Translations under genes and position numbers: made by a program
Assembly (NCBI GenBank): GCA_019022495.1
Contig: JAFEKR010000003.1
Location: forward strand, 3,410,001 to 3,474,000
Source: Epichloe hybrida
Taxonomy: Eukaryota > Ascomycota > Sordariomycetes > Hypocreales > Clavicipitaceae
DNA: 64,000 nt
Direction: 5' to 3'
The notes under the pieces: generated by a model
The model's database searches: none
Told to the model about the DNA's origin: nothing
The model's input: the letters and a program-made list of their open reading frames with translations, nothing else
Shown: positions 34,675 through 49,461 of the stretch, in pieces
Position numbering within the stretch: the first letter of the stretch is position 1
Layout: every line of letters starts with the position of its first letter

Positions 34675-37600
34675 CCGCCCCTAGTAATACATCTAGCTAA
34701 TAATAAAAGGAAGAAAGGAAAAGAAAAACAGAAGATAAGGCTATCTATAAGTCCTCTAAAGTATCTCCTTTTATAAAGTCCTTTACCTTTATTATCTAAA
34801 GAAGGCGAATGAAATTGTTATGTTTAATATATTCCAGACCCTTTATAAATCCATTAGTAATTATTTCTTCTATGCTAATTTGTTAAAAATGAAATTCCCC
34901 TTTGCGGGCTTTCTATATAATCTATTTGTACTGTAAATTAATGTGATAAGTATGTCCTTTATGCTTCTTATTAAGTATATTAGCTTTAGTGTTTTAGCTA
35001 TCTATAAAAAGAAGTAATAGTTATAATTGCTTAATCCTAAAGTTATTAAGCAGCTTAGTAATCCATACTATTAAGAGACTAGTTAGCATAAGGTTAATAA
35101 ATTCTACCTTTGTTAAGCTAAGAGCTATTAGAGTTTGTTTCTTTAATTACTATAGAATTAATCCTTTAGCTAGTATTATAATGTAACTAGTAGTTAATCT
35201 TCTAGTATCTAGATTGTTAGCAAGCGAAGCGTTACTATAGCCCTTTACCTAAAGCATAGATTTAATATCTGTAAAGGTTAATCCTCTAAGAATAATGCCT
35301 AAATTATTTGCTCCTATAAGGTATTACTAAAGATAATTCTAAAGGTTTATATGCACCTGCTTTAGCGTAGAATTTGCACTATAAAGTTAATTAACTGTAA
35401 ATGTAATATTAGGTTATGTAAATATAGAGAGCTAGTTAAAGCTTCCTGTTTGCTTTACCTAGTCTAAAAGATTATAAACTATGTTAAGTTCTTTCTAATT
35501 AGCTAGTATTATAGTCTTTAGAAGCTAAGGAACCTTTGTTGTGTTAAGGTTCTTAATATTAAATTTCTTTATAATGCTTTATATATAGAGCTTTTAATGT
35601 AGAAGTATTATTTAGTTAGCTTAATTACGAATAAATTTAATACTAAGGAATAGTTTAATATTACCTAGGTGCTTTAATTTGTACTGTTTCTATAGTTCTT
35701 TAATGACACTTATAACGATTATAAGGGTCTTCCCTATAATAATTATGTTATCTACGTATAATAGAAGGATAATATTATTACGTTAAAAGATGTAGAGCTT
35801 GCTTAATAATTAACAAAAGCCCTGCTTTTTAAGTTCCTTAGTAATATCTTCTAACTACTAAAGAGGAGAGGGAGGTAGACTATAGAGAGCTCTATTAAGC
35901 TTATAGACTTTAGTTATGCTATTAGAGTGGCTATGAGGTTACCTAATATAGATATCTCCTTGTGCTTTGGTGTTAAGAAGGGCGTTAATAATATTATATT
36001 ATTACTAATTGTAATTAAGGATTGTAATAAGTGTATAGAACACTTATAAGGAAACTAAGTGTGTAACTACTGTATAGAGGTCTTTATAATTAAATACCTC
36101 TAGGTTCTAATCTTCTCTTGTAACTTATCTTGCTTTTGTATATGGTTTCTTATTAATTAGATACTTAACTATATATACCCACTAACTATTAAAGATTTTG
36201 GTATCTTTAGGAGTAAATACTAGATCCTAGCTATTCTTTTTGTAAATCTTAATAAGTTCTTTCTTCTCTATAGGTTTCTAGAAGCTATAATAGTTGTTTA
36301 TAGCTTTAGCCTTAAACTAGTTAGATAGAATCTTAATCTTTATATTGGCTATATTAGCTGCTTTAATTATAAGAAAGGTATACGAGGTGGTTATCTCCTT
36401 TACTTTGTTATTATATAGGTTATTATTATAGTAACGAATTGCTAGGTTTAATTAACAGGAGCCTTAGGGAAGAGCCTTCTTCTTGCTAGAAGTTATGATA
36501 TTAAGATAATCTTAATATGTATTAGATTAAAGTAATTATCTTAGGGTTTTAGATTTGGATTTAAGCTATTAGCATAGGATATTATTATTATCTTTAGCTT
36601 TTTCCTCTAGGAAGGCTCTAGGCTAACGCCTTAGTAGTATTATGTCTTTGCCTTTAATTTACTATTATTAATCTCTTATAAGGCTCTCTTATTATAAAGG
36701 ACTTTTAGAGGGTGTTAGGAGATAGCTTTATGGTTTCTCTAGTAAAGGAGAATTATCTTCCTCCTTAAGAGAGTGGTAATTATTATCTATTTCTAAGGTT
36801 ATTAAGTGACTTTTTATAAAGCAAACCTTCTTTTTCTTTATGTGAGAATAAGGAATCTCTTGTGCTATAGTTAGGATGTTAATAATGCGTTGTCCCTTAT
36901 TAGTAAAAGAGGGATTAATTAGATCCGCGATGTAAATAACTTTGTTATCCTTAAATTCTATGCGCGTGAGTATGTCTCTTTTATTAAAGCAAATATCCCT
37001 TATATAAATAATCCTCTAATCTTTAGGGATCTAAACTTTATAAAGATAATATTTAGGACTATCCATGCCTATAAGTTAACCCTTCTTAGCTCTTAGTGCT
37101 ATCTTCTAGGATTAAACATGTTGTTTATTAGGAATTTATACGTATATAATGTATCCTTACGTTTGCAAATTACGAATTAAGGCTGTGTTATTAAGTCTAA
37201 GGGTTTTAAATAAGGCTTGCTAAGGAGATTAATTGTTCTTATTACTATGAGTAGGTAATAGATTAGTGATTTTAGCTATGTGCTTTATAGCGTATAGCTA
37301 TAGAAGTTCTAGTAATTTAGCTTTAATTATTAAGGCTCTTACTGTTTCTATAAGAGTTTAACTAGCGCGTTTAATAATACCTTAATAGGCTGGAACGTAT
37401 AGTGCGCTAGTATAGAGAATAATTCCTTCCTTTTAATAAAAGGTTTTAAACTTCTCTCTAAGGAATTCTATTATATTATTAGTATAGAAGCATTTAATAG
37501 TAAATCCGCTACTTATATTCTTAATAGTAGTCTTCTAAGCTTAGATTACTTTAACTATACTAGATCTATTAACTATTAGAATTACCTAGTAAAAGCGTGT

Positions 37601-39982
37601 GTGAACGTTAATTGTATATAATATATGCTTCTTCCCTCTAAACCCTTTAGGTTTATGTTTAATAAAGTCCTAGAAAACGCGCAAAAGAAAATTCATGGTA
37701 TTATTTAATTTCTCTTAATAAATTATCTAAGAGGCCTTTAATAATAGGCAAGCTAAGCAATAGAAGTTAATTATAGAGTTAAGGTCTACAGAGATTCCTA
37801 CTTCTTTATATATAAGTAGGATTCGCTCCTTCCCTATGTGACTAAGCCTCTTATGTAAGAGACTGAATTTGACTTGCTTAGTAACTGATTTGCTTGATAA
37901 TGCTATAAAGTTAAAATAAGGTTTTTTCTCTTATATAACTAGTGTAGAAATATTTAACTTCTAGTTATACTTTCTAATAACTAAGCTATTAGATGTTAAG
38001 ATTAATTAGTCTTTAAACCTATTTATAATAACTCCTCCTTACTTAAGAAGTCCTAGTAAGATTATGTTAACTTTAGCCTTTAGTGCATATTAAGCGTTTA
38101 GGAGGTCTAGATATCCTTCTCTAATAGGGATTTTTATATTACTAATTCCTTTAATAATAAGTTCCTTGCTATTGCTAGCTATTATTAGCTTAGTATTAAC
38201 ATTAGTGTTTAAATAGGTGAACTATTTTATTGAATTAAATGTGTGCGTGTTATATCTAGTGTTAAGGATATAGTTCTCCTTAGTAAGGTAATTTAATAGC
38301 GTTTAAAAGGAATAGTCCTAATTGATCACTATGAGAGCAAGATTGCCTCTAGCGCTTATAATATCTGGAGAAGCCGTAGTCTTAGCTATTATAGCTATGT
38401 TAGCTTTCTTCTTTATTGCTTTAGGTATCTTTTCTAGATAAAGCTTCTAATAATTATTCTTTAAATAGATTAGTCTTCCTAGGGAAATTAAACAACCGTA
38501 ATCTAGCTTTATAGCCTTAGAGGTTTTATTCCTTTTCTTCTAACCTTTGTCTTTGGATTTTAAATTGTTATCCTTGTTATTCTTCTATTACTACTGCTAT
38601 TAAGTGCTAAAGTTAACCTTTAAATCCTTCTAAACCTTATTAGCTTTGTATGTTAAATAATAGAGCATATCTTCCTTTGTGAGTTCCGATTTAGAGAATC
38701 CTTTAATCTTCTAGGCGTTATGGATTTTAGGCATTAAGTCTTTAATTACTTTAATTATCTATAATACCTAAATAATGTTAGGAATCTTCTTAATCTTATA
38801 AATGTGATTCTAAAGGTTCTAGTAGTAGTCTAGCTAAGCTCTTATTATAGTAAAATCAGCCCTCTTTGATTAGGAGAATTGCTATAAAAGCTTAATAATA
38901 GCTAAATTAGCCTTAAAGCCGTAATCACTTTTAATTAATTCCATTATTTAAGTAACTAGCATAGTATTAGTCTATCTAGCATAGGTTAAGTTCTTTTAAA
39001 CTTATAAAGAAAGGCTTTGCTAAATAATAGAAAAGAGAATAGCATAATACTTATTAGTCTGTTTAAACTAAGGAGTCTTACTAGTTAGATATACTATAAG
39101 TTATATAATACAAACTTATATTTAAATTAAGATTTTCTATTCTTTAAAGTTCTCTACCCCTTTTAGTAGTGTAATAACTATAGTCCTTATATACTAAGCT
39201 TTTATAATATTATTAAGTTCTATTAGATCTAGTGAAGTAGCTAGAATAGCTATACTACTTATATTAAAGGGTAAGGTTATATATTAGAATTTACGTACTC
39301 CTATTACTATATGTATTTAATACTAATTATTATTAATTTAGTCTAATAGGAGTTATAGTAGTAGCTCTCTAATGATTAAATTACTATATAGCTGCTAACA
39401 TATAGAGATATAAAGTTAAGAGTAAAGGGTATTTTTAGATGCTTTTTTAAAGTTTTACCTTAGCCTAATTAGAAGGTGTTTGTTATACTTGCTTTACCTG
39501 CTTTACCTTATACTACTATACCTGTAATACTAATTATACCTAAATAGTAATAAATCTAGATTGTTAGTTTTAGGTGCCTAAGGCGGTTCTGTAAGAAATA
39601 TTACGTCCTAGCCTGCTGTCCGCTAAGATTTGCCTAGAAGGGTTAAACTTTTTATGTGTATTAAGAAATTTATGATAGCTAGTAGTTCATAATGTTATGA
39701 GAGAGTTATTGTAATTATAAGAGAGTGATAATATAATAAAGGTTGTGTGTTTAAATCCTAGTTGTGTAAAAGAGTTTTACTTTTTAGTATATAAGCTAAA
39801 TTCTAATTAATTTAATTATTAACCTATGTTATTATTAGTTATAGGTAAGGGAAAAGGTCTTTGTGCTACCTCATAAGTTAAGTAATTTACTTTGATAAGA
39901 TATTAGGAAAAGATGTGTAATTATACATAAGACTACGACAGTTAGATAAAAGAGAAAAATGAAGAAAAGGGCGCGATCATAA
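34675..39982 (-). mobile_element. RIP-degraded internal region of Copia element A
   Basis: About 5.3 kb of very AT-rich DNA with stops in all frames. Read on the minus strand, a Ty1/Copia reverse transcriptase is still visible: LLLYVDN followed by IIIIGKTLI at about 35,735-35,765. The family has Asp-Asp at this place; here the second Asp is Asn, as expected from G-to-A change. The remainder is too eroded for me to place integrase or gag. With its LTRs and without inner insertions the element is about 5.8 kb, a normal Copia size. Element B is inserted 9 bp inside the 5' LTR, at the primer-binding site. Confidence 0.85.
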
Positions 39983-39999
39983 GCGCTAGGCAGAGCATT

Positions 40000-40168
40000 G
40001 TTGTATTGTATTGTATTGTATTTTTTGGCCCTTCGATGTATTGTATTGTATTGTATTGCCCTATGTATTGTATTGTGTATTGTATTGTATTAAAAATACA
40101 ATACAATACAATACAATACATACAATACAATACAATACATACAATACAATACAATACATACAATACAA
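40000..40168. repeat. Pentamer-based imperfect palindrome at the left end of element B
   Basis: About 85 bp of ttgta repeats, interrupted by ttttttggcccttcg and ccc, are followed after aaaa by about 80 bp of the complementary aatac pentamers. The two halves can pair into a long hairpin. Apparent ORFs here are simply this repeat translated. Confidence 0.8.
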
Positions 40169-40805
40169 TGTATTATTAGGGAAAATTAAAAGTGGGGTAT
40201 TATATAAATTTATTATATAGTAGTCTTTTTAAGCAATCTAATTATAGTATCCTTATTTTTATATATAATTTAGTTATTTATTTAAAAATCTATAAAGTTT
40301 TAGCTTATTTAGAAAAGTAAGCTTATTTTAGATATATAATATCTTAGTAATATTCTTTTATATCTATTTTTAAGAATGCTTTTTTCTTAATATATTAAGG
40401 GTCTTCCTATGCTTATATCTATTTTCTATAATTTATTATAATTATTTATTTTATAAAAATACATTATAATACAATACAATACAATACAATACAATATATT
40501 ATTAAAAAGGTAAGGTAGTATATAGACTTATTATATAGTAGATTTTTAATGTAATCTAAATAAGATATCCTCAAATTTTTACACTATTTAGGTATTTAGT
40601 TATAGAATTATAAAGTTTTAGCTAATTTAGACTATTAAGCTATATATATATATAGGGTAGCTATAAATGGTATTATCTAGGCTAAACTTATAGTAATATT
40701 TATTCTTTATATTTTAAAGGTTATTTTATCTTTCTAGCTTTTTTTTAAGATTTACTATACGTTTTAATATAGTTTTTTTGCTTTAAATATAATATTTACC
40801 CTAAA

Positions 40806-41071
40806 TGTTAATTCCTTCGGATCTTCATCGGTTCAATCGTAGCCAAAGACTAGATCAAATTATAAGTCCAGCGCGATGCATATAATGCGATTAGCTATAT
40901 TAATTTACTACCCCCTCTTTTGCCTTATATATAGGTTTTGCTTACCTTCCTAGTATCTAGACTTTCCCTCTCTTTTCTCTCTTTCCTTCCTAGCTAATTT
41001 AATTAACTATTATTAACTTTAATTATATAGGATTACCCTTATACTTACATAAGACCTTAGTGTAACTAATA
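40806..41071 (+). repeat. Copia element C, 5' LTR (266 bp)
   Basis: Begins tgttaattcc and ends taactaata (canonical aaca mutated). The partner at 54350-54615 is exactly the same length. The flanking 5 bp ctaaa occur at 40801-40805 and 54616-54620. A leader starting ctaattagtagttaac follows, which is also seen behind another LTR at 61487. Confidence 0.93.
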
Positions 41072-44000
41072 CTAATTAGTAGTTAACTTTATAACTATAG
41101 ATAAGCTAGGTATTATAAGAAGAGATATTTTTATAGATACTACTACTACTACCCCTTATTATACTATTATAGTTATTATAGTAAAGAGGCATAACTATAT
41201 AAGTATGCTAAAGGAAGAGACTGGAATCCTAGTTATAGGCTTATTAGGCTTCTAAGGAATTAATCTATTAACCCTTAGGCTAAGGAATATAACTTTATTA
41301 TATTTATCTAGGATATTATTATTAATTATTAATTTTATTATCTATTATAAGAAAACTAACTAACTAACTAAATCTATTACCATAAGGTATTTATTTTAAA
41401 CCTAATATTAAATAACCTTAGCTAAGCTAGCTAATATACCTATAAATTCCCTTTAATATATTACCTTCTAATAGACCTTTAATCTCTCCCTATAAGTATT
41501 TACTACTTATTTTTACCCCCTTTACTCTTAGTGCTATTTACCCTATGCTTATTAGTAAAAGAGAGAGATTACCTCCTTCCTTTCTTTTTATAAAAAATAG
41601 GAAGTAGTAATTCTATTATTCCCTTATTACTTTTCCTATTATTTTCTAGTTACTTTTAGAACTTCTATTACTTTCTTTATCTCTATTAATTTATTCTTAT
41701 TACTACTTTTACTACTTTTACTACTTTTTCTTCTATTTTTCCTATTTTTATAATTTTTTAATTTTATTAGAGTAATAACGCTTCTAAAGTATAAAAGAAA
41801 AACCTTATAATAGTAATAGGTAAATATAGAAGCTTAATTAGTAGTAAAAATAATAAATTAGTAAGATTCCTTTTATAATTAAAGATAGTAAAGGAATCTA
41901 GACCTTCTATAAGAGTAAAGGCTACTAGTAATAGTAAGGCTCTAACTATTACCCTTAAAAGACCCTAAGAGTATAAGTTACCCTTATACTTTTAATAGCT
42001 TACTTATAACTTCTCTAGTAATTAGAAAGAATTTATTAAGCTAAATCTAGAGACTACTATATAGCTTAAGCTTAATAACTAGATTATAAGATTTATTAAC
42101 CTTAGTAAATATTAAGGTTAGAGAGATAATAACCTATAGGAATTATTCTAAGAAAACTTTAAAGGCTAGTCTAAAAATACCTTTAAAAGGGCTATAAAAG
42201 AAGTTATTAAAGAATTACATAATTCTTTACAAGATTATAGTATTCTTATTAAGCAAGGCCTAGGATATTTAATCCTAGTATCCCTTAAAGAAGTGCTTTA
42301 TTAAACTTTAATATCTCTTTAGTTATAAAAAAGATTATAAGAGAGACTATAATCTTCTAAACCCCTAGAGCCTTAATATTAATAGCCCTAATAACCTACC
42401 CTAGAAATCTACCTTCCCTAACCCTAAAGACTATATAAACCTTTATAAAAGCCCTTATAATAATCACTATTAAATTAATAGCTTTATCCTAATAATTATT
42501 ATTAATAATAACTAGGGGACTATTATTTATAATAAAATATGCCTTTATAGTAATTTACCTCTGAAGATCAAATTATAAAGAAGATCTTAGAGCTTATAAA
42601 AATATATAAGAATAGTAACCACTATAGTAAGAAGCTATATAACTTCTTAACGCTAAAGATCACGCTCTTTAAAAATAAGTATAATAGAATTAACCTTCCT
42701 TAAACACATTATTAGAAGGCTTTCCCTATTATATTAATAGGTAATACTAAATAATACTTCCTTAATTACCTCTTTAGGAATAACTATTCCTATAAAGAGA
42801 TAATTATCTATATTTATTAATACTTTAAGATAAAAAGTAACTAATAATTCTATCGCTACTAATAGAGTAGTATAATATTAAAGAATATAATTAAGAAGAA
42901 CCCTAATAAAAGCAAGCTTAATTACCTTAAGATTATATTATTAACCCTTAAGAAAATTTATAAAGAACTATACCTTACTAAAATAGTAAATACTAAGCTT
43001 TATAAGTAAGCCTTAAATACTATAGCTAGTGTGCCTAAATATTAGATAGTAGAATATATACACTCCCTAGGCTTTAAAAGTCTTGCTAAAGACCTTTATA
43101 AGGTAATTACTATTACGAAATTAAATAAGAGGTCCTCCTAATACCTTTAGTACTAATAAGGAGACCCTCTAGAGGCTATATTTACTAATTATTAGTATAG
43201 ATAGTAATTATTCTCTTATAGTAAAGGAAGCTATTATAGATAAAGCCCTAGGCTAAGTACTAAGCGTTACTTTATATATAGTAAGAGCAGCTACTAGTTC
43301 TCTAATTACTTTACTAAAGAATATTAAAAGAAAAAGAACTACTAGTAGGCTAGTAAAACATATTATACACCCCCTTTAGAGAAAAGATTCTAGGTATTCC
43401 TTACCTTCTATAAAGGGTAGGATAATAATAAGCCTAATAAAGGCTTAGGTTAGAATTAGGAATTATATCTTTTAGTATACATAGAAGCTAAAGATAATAA
43501 TAATAATATAAAGAAGCTACTATTAATAGTATACCTAAGCATTACATAATTCTTTTACTTTAGATTATAAACTAACTACAACGCCACTAATGTTAATATC
43601 CTTATAACCCTAAATAATTAAGCCTTCTAATATATATTCCTTAGGTAGGAGCTTTATAAGCTATAAGAGTGTAATAAAGGCTTAATTTACTATATCTTTA
43701 AAGAATACTATTCTAAAGAGGTCTTTAGAGGGATTATACCTAATACTAGTGCTATAGGAAAGTTAACTATAGAAGAGGTATAAGTAAAGGCTTTATTAAG
43801 ATTAATACCTTTATTAAAGGTAACCCCCTATAAACCCTAAATTATTATATTTAGCGCTAGATTAGTAGTTACAAGAGAAATCCTTTATATGCCTATAGAA
43901 CTTAGAGAGCTTAAATTCTATGTCCTTAATATAGCTACCCCCTTTCTCTTCTTAATTACTAATATAAATAAGATACAAGTTAAGATTAATAACCTTACTA

Positions 44001-46768
44001 ATATACTTATCTAAGGCAATAAGACTATACCTATTATATAATAATAAGGCTATCCTTAGTAGTTACTAGAGGTAAGAGAAATAGTTACCTTCTACCTTTT
44101 AGAAGGAGATATCCATTAATTATATTATTAACTTAGTTACCCTTCCGTTTAATAACTTATAAAGATCCTTTACTAAGCTAGTTATAAAGTTAAACACTAG
44201 GTAATTAAGAAATTAACTAAAGTCTACTACTATTACTAAATATATAGAAAGGCCCCTAGTTAATTTAAGTTTATAATTAAAGATAACCATAAATTTAACT
44301 ACAAGATTATCATTAATATTATACAAATTAATAGCTAACTAGTGCTTTATATTATTAATTTAGTAATATTATTCTAGGTAGCCTAATTCCTTAATCTAAG
44401 GAAGTAAAAAGCTTAAGATATCTAGGATACTATTCGCAAATATTAGATTAATACTTATCTTAGACCTCTAGAATAGATTATATATAACACTAGTAATAAC
44501 TTCGCTTTTACTAATTTTAAGCACTATGCTTAACTAATATTAATTAAGACTAATAAGATACTAATTAAAGCCTATAATAGCATTAGAAAGGTTAAGAGAT
44601 ATCACAGACTTCTATACTAAGCTTATAACATTATTATAGACTTAATTAGGATAGAACTTACACTAGAGTAATGTCTTTAAATAGCTATTAAAGTAATTAA
44701 TAACTCTATAGGCCTAAATAGTATTATCCTAACCTTACTAGTCTTTAGAGGCTACTTATAAATAATAAATAAGTTACTACTAAGTATCTTTATTATTTAA
44801 TATACTAAAGTAATTTATAAAGCTACTAATAAAGTTTACTACTATCTAGCTTTATAGTAAGTCTATAATGCCCTTAAAGTTTAAAATAGCCCTAATATAG
44901 TGCTTATATATTAGCTATCCCTATAGGCTAATATACGTATATAGAGAGAGAAGGGTAGCTAGTATAGCCCTTATAAGCTACTTACTACTAATTAAGAGAC
45001 CTATATAGTTAATATACCCTATAGCCTAGTAAAGTTTTACTTTATAGTAGTAAAGCCTTACTATAAAAACCTATATATTATAAAGGGATTAGAGTAGTAG
45101 GAGATAAAGCCTAATAATATAAAGGAAGAAGTAACTATATAACTAACTACTACTACTAAAAGAAATCCCCTAATAGAAGAAAGTAAAAAGCTATAAGCAC
45201 TAGCTAAGAGAAAATAAGGGAGACTAAGAAAGGCCCTTATAGTTTAATTTATAAGCATAGAAAAGTCTAAAGAAAAAGCTTATAAAGCCTAGAAGGCCCT
45301 AAAGGGAAGCTATTAAGTTAAAGACTTACTACCTTACCCTAAAGGAATAAAAGTAAGGAAAAGAAAACCTTATAGCCCTAAGAAAAACATTAGCTTAATT
45401 TAGCTTTATATACTTATAAATAAAGATTAGGAGAAAGCCTTTATTTAAGAAGCTATAGCTAGAGCAATGCTAAATATAGTATTTCTTATAGTAAAGGAAG
45501 AGGCTAATTAGAACCTTACTCTTTAACTCTACTAAGAAAGGAAGATTATAACCCTAGGAAAACCCTTTAAGTAATTTAATTAAGCTAAGATTAACGCTTT
45601 ATAAGCTTATAATATATTTAAATTTATTAAGTATAACTTAGTAAAGCATAGAGGTTATAGAATCTTTAATTCTTGTATAGTTAAAGAGATTAAAGGCAAA
45701 GGAATGGACTTACTATATAAGAAATCCTGCCTTATTATATAAGGCTATAATAATAAAGGAAAGGAATTTATCCTAATATAATTACTAACAATTTAACAAG
45801 CAAGCTAATAACTTATTATAGCTATTACTCTATTATTAAGAAGAAGAGGCATTTACCTTTGGATTCGTGATATTACATAAGCTTACACTTAATTACATAT
45901 AGTGCTAATAAGGCTAATTATTATAAGATTACTAAAGCAAATTACATATCTCTTTCTAGAAGGGACTATAATTAAATTAATTAGACCTCTTTATAGGATT
46001 ATAAAGGCTAGAACTTACTAGTAAGTAATATACTTCTATTACCATAGGGATAACCTTAATATAATAACCTTAACCTATAATCCTTACTTATTAATTATAG
46101 CCCTAAATAATAAGAATCTCTTTAGTATTATTAGAATGCAAACTAATAATATATTAGGCCTAAGCAATAATAACTTCTTCTAAAAAGAAGAGAAAGAGCT
46201 CTAGAAGGCTAATTTTATAGCTAAAGAAAAGTAATAATTAACTGCTAAGAATCCCCTTATCTTTAATGGTTATATCTTAACCTAGAACACTAATAACTTA
46301 CTAATATTAACCTAGAAAGGCTAGAGTTAGAAGATTAAGAAAGTTAATTCTTAATTCCTAATAGTAAAGTAAGACTATGTAAAATAACAAGCCTAAGGAA
46401 GCTATATTATAACTATGTGTTAACTAGAGGCTTCCTATAACTTATTAATTATAGCTTAACACTAAGAACCCTCTAAGGAAGATATTATATACCTTAATAA
46501 ATGCCTTAAGTGGTAGATTAAGAATTAATAATGCGGACTATAATATATTCCTTTGGTTTTTAAGGAGGTAAAGCTCTTTATATTTATAGATAGATTGCTT
46601 GCTAATAATAAGGATTTAAGCTTATAGATTAGATACGTGATTGTAATTAGTAATAAAATAATGTAAGATAATAATACCTTTATTATAAAAGGCAATATTA
46701 TTACGTATAGCTTAATAAAGAGTAAGAGAGTTACTTATAGCGCGCTTACCTCTAAGTTATATAGTATA
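41072..46768 (+). mobile_element. RIP-degraded Copia element C, gag-pol up to RNase H
   Basis: Very AT-rich, stops in every frame, plus-strand sense. From about 45,700 a Ty1/Copia reverse transcriptase (RVT_2) can be followed. The region containing QTNNILGL at 46140-46163 corresponds to the catalytic QTDD box, with both Asp codons turned to Asn (46146-46151). From about 46,560 the RNase H segment starts (KLFIF, then YVIVI). It breaks off at 46768, where the LINE entered, and resumes at 53882. Element length without the LINE is about 6.7 kb. Confidence 0.85.
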
Positions 46769-49194
46769 TATATATCATTTACGCTAGTTAGCTCTATAGA
46801 TAGCTATTACTAGTACTCCTACTACTAAGTTAAAAGGGAAAACCCTATACTAGGAAGAAAAACCCCCTTATATCTATATATAGGCTAGCGCTAGCCCTAT
46901 AACAGGTCTGCGCTACTTAGTGTGTTTCCTATTATAGGTGTTTATTACTAGCTTACGCTAGCCTTATCCTATTAAAAAGAAAAAAGAAAGGAAAAATATA
47001 TAAAATAAGCCCCTTCTAGTCCTATTCTAGTGTAATAATATATCTATCCTAAGTCTCTCTGCTTTAGGCTAGGGTAGAGTGAATCTGGATTTATAGTATT
47101 AATTTACTTCTTATTTACTTTTACGCTAACTCTTTTATAGCCTTACTTTTTAGCTATCTCTAGCTTACCTTTACCTTATATATCTAGTAAAGTCTAAGTA
47201 CTTAGTTTTATTTAATTAGTATAGGGGGAGGGTAGTTATAGCCCTAGACTAGTATAGTCCTAGGTTAAGATTACTTATATATTATTAGATTTGTTAATTA
47301 TATTATGCTTTATTTTTAAGTAAGTTATCTAAATTATCCCCCCCCCCCCCTCTATAGGTATAAAAGAGAGCTCTCCCCCCCTAGGGTCCTAGTCTCTTTC
47401 TTCTCTTTATATTAAACTTCCTATAGGTTTTTCTTTTCTTTCTAGCTATTTAAGGCTATCCTAGGCTAGGGTTAGGTTATTTACTAATATTTACTATAGA
47501 TTTAGACTAAATCTAGCATAATAGCGCTAGAAGCTATAAGTACTCTAGTGTTACTACTTATCTAGCTCTAATCTGCCTAGGAATCTTATAAGTATAAGGA
47601 CTTCCTAAGGAAGTCTATAACTAAGAAACAATACACATAAGTTATAGAGAAGGGTCTATCTATAAGTTATATTTGCTTCTACTCTAGGCCTAGTTTACTA
47701 CTAATTTACTCTAGCTTAGTAAACTAAGAGAAGTCTAATATATCTCCTATAAATCTCGTTTGGTTTAGGACCTTAGGTATTAATACTATCTTATTATTAG
47801 TAAGTTAGTCTTACTCTAGCTTAGTAACAGGGCTAACTTACTAGATAAGGGTAGCTACTAACGCGTGTTTTAACTATTAGGTTTAGAACTATTAATACTA
47901 CTAGGTAATAATTACCCTTACTTCGGCTTAGTTCCATGTCTAATCTATTATTTAGCTAAATTTATCTAGTAATTAAAATAAGCACTAGTAGTTAGTTAAG
48001 ACCTAGGCTTCTATAGCTAATAGGGGTGTAGTAAGTTTGCTCTAGCTTAGTGGTAGTTCTATCCTAGCTCTAATATCTTCCTTAATAGGCCCTAGAAGGC
48101 TTCTAGGACTAGGTTAAGAAGCTTTACGCTAGTAATTAGGTAAAGAAAAAATAAAGCGCCTTAGTAGCAAGCCTAGACTAGGCTAGTTCCTCTAAGGAAT
48201 AATATACTAAGCTTATCTTTTAGCTTACACACCTTAATACACGCGTAGTAGAGACAAACCGTCTCCTACTTGCTATTATCCCTACAAAAAGTTATAACTA
48301 GGTGGCTATAGGTGTAATTCCTATCCTAGAGGAGAAGTAAGGTAGTAGCTTAATTTTAACTTAGAGTAAGGGTAGTAGTAGGCTAGTAGGACTTATAATA
48401 CCTAGAGTTTATAGTTAAAATTAATCTAATAATAGTTCTAGACCTAAATATTCTCTATTATAATTATAAATTATAAAATTAGTCCCTCCCCTAGCTTGCC
48501 TTTATGCCTATGCTATCTATTCTATCCCTTATACTAGATTTATAATTAGGAGGTTTTCTATCTATTAATAGGGTTAGCCTAGGTCTAGTGGTATTCTAAG
48601 CTGTCTTATAGCTAGCTCCTATGCTAATAAGTAATATTAAAGTTATCTTATGCTAAGGAACCATTTAGCTAAATATTTTGCTTTTTAAGGTTTGTTTAGG
48701 GCTAGCCTTGCCTCCTATGCGTTAGCGGGCCATCGCTACTAAGGTCGCTTGTAGTTATATTTGCTATAATTAACTAGTATGTAGTATTAGTCTTCTATAG
48801 CTTAACTATAGCTACATAGGGGCGAAACCACCCTAGGAACCTTCCTTTAGAATAGGAACTTATTTAGGCCTATCTTTCCTATATATAGTTAGATAATTAT
48901 TAAAGAGATATGCTTATCTATATTAGTGTAAAATTCCTAGATTTCCTTTAGGTTATAAGAGGGTAAGTAGTCTTTAGTTAGTTCTCTAACACATTTACTC
49001 TAGGCTAGCCTCTCTTTATTATGCTAGTCCTCCTAACGTTTCTTCTATTCCTTATCTAGGTCCGTATCTAGTTTATTATTAATAGGTGGGGGTTTTCTTC
49101 TATAGCGTAGTACTATTGTAACTAAGTTAGCTATAGCTTAGATTGTCCTTGCTATCCTGCTATTAATAATTTTATCTTTAAACCTTTGCTTTAT

Positions 49195-49461
49195 TGTCAC
49201 GACTGTGTACGGGGAGATATAAACGGAGTGAAGGCTAAGGTTCTTAGTCGTAGCTAGAGAGCTACTACTTAGGGGTAGGTGCATAAAGGTCTTAAACTCT
49301 AACCTCTTACATCTCTTATAGGCAGTCCTTATCTAAATACCTTACTACATGCACGTGGCTATCTTATAGCTACTTAGTTATTCGCAGAGCCTAAGGCTTA
49401 TCCGAGGGCTCTAACATGTGACCGTCCCGTCCATGGCCCCTTGGCCTCCGTGCTCCTGACA
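49195..49461 (+). repeat. Solo LTR, family D, forward copy
   Basis: 267 bp beginning tgtcacgactgtgtac and ending gtgctcctgaca, with a perfect 5-bp duplication tttat on both sides (49190-49194 and 49462-49466). No internal sequence adjoins it, so the element was lost by LTR-LTR recombination. The first and last 30 bp keep GC content and CpG, unlike the surrounding LINE. Confidence 0.92.

Noticed and set aside
39942..40220. ORFs of 69 and 73 codons on opposite strands
   Set aside because: They are translations of ttgta/aatac pentamers and have no protein character.
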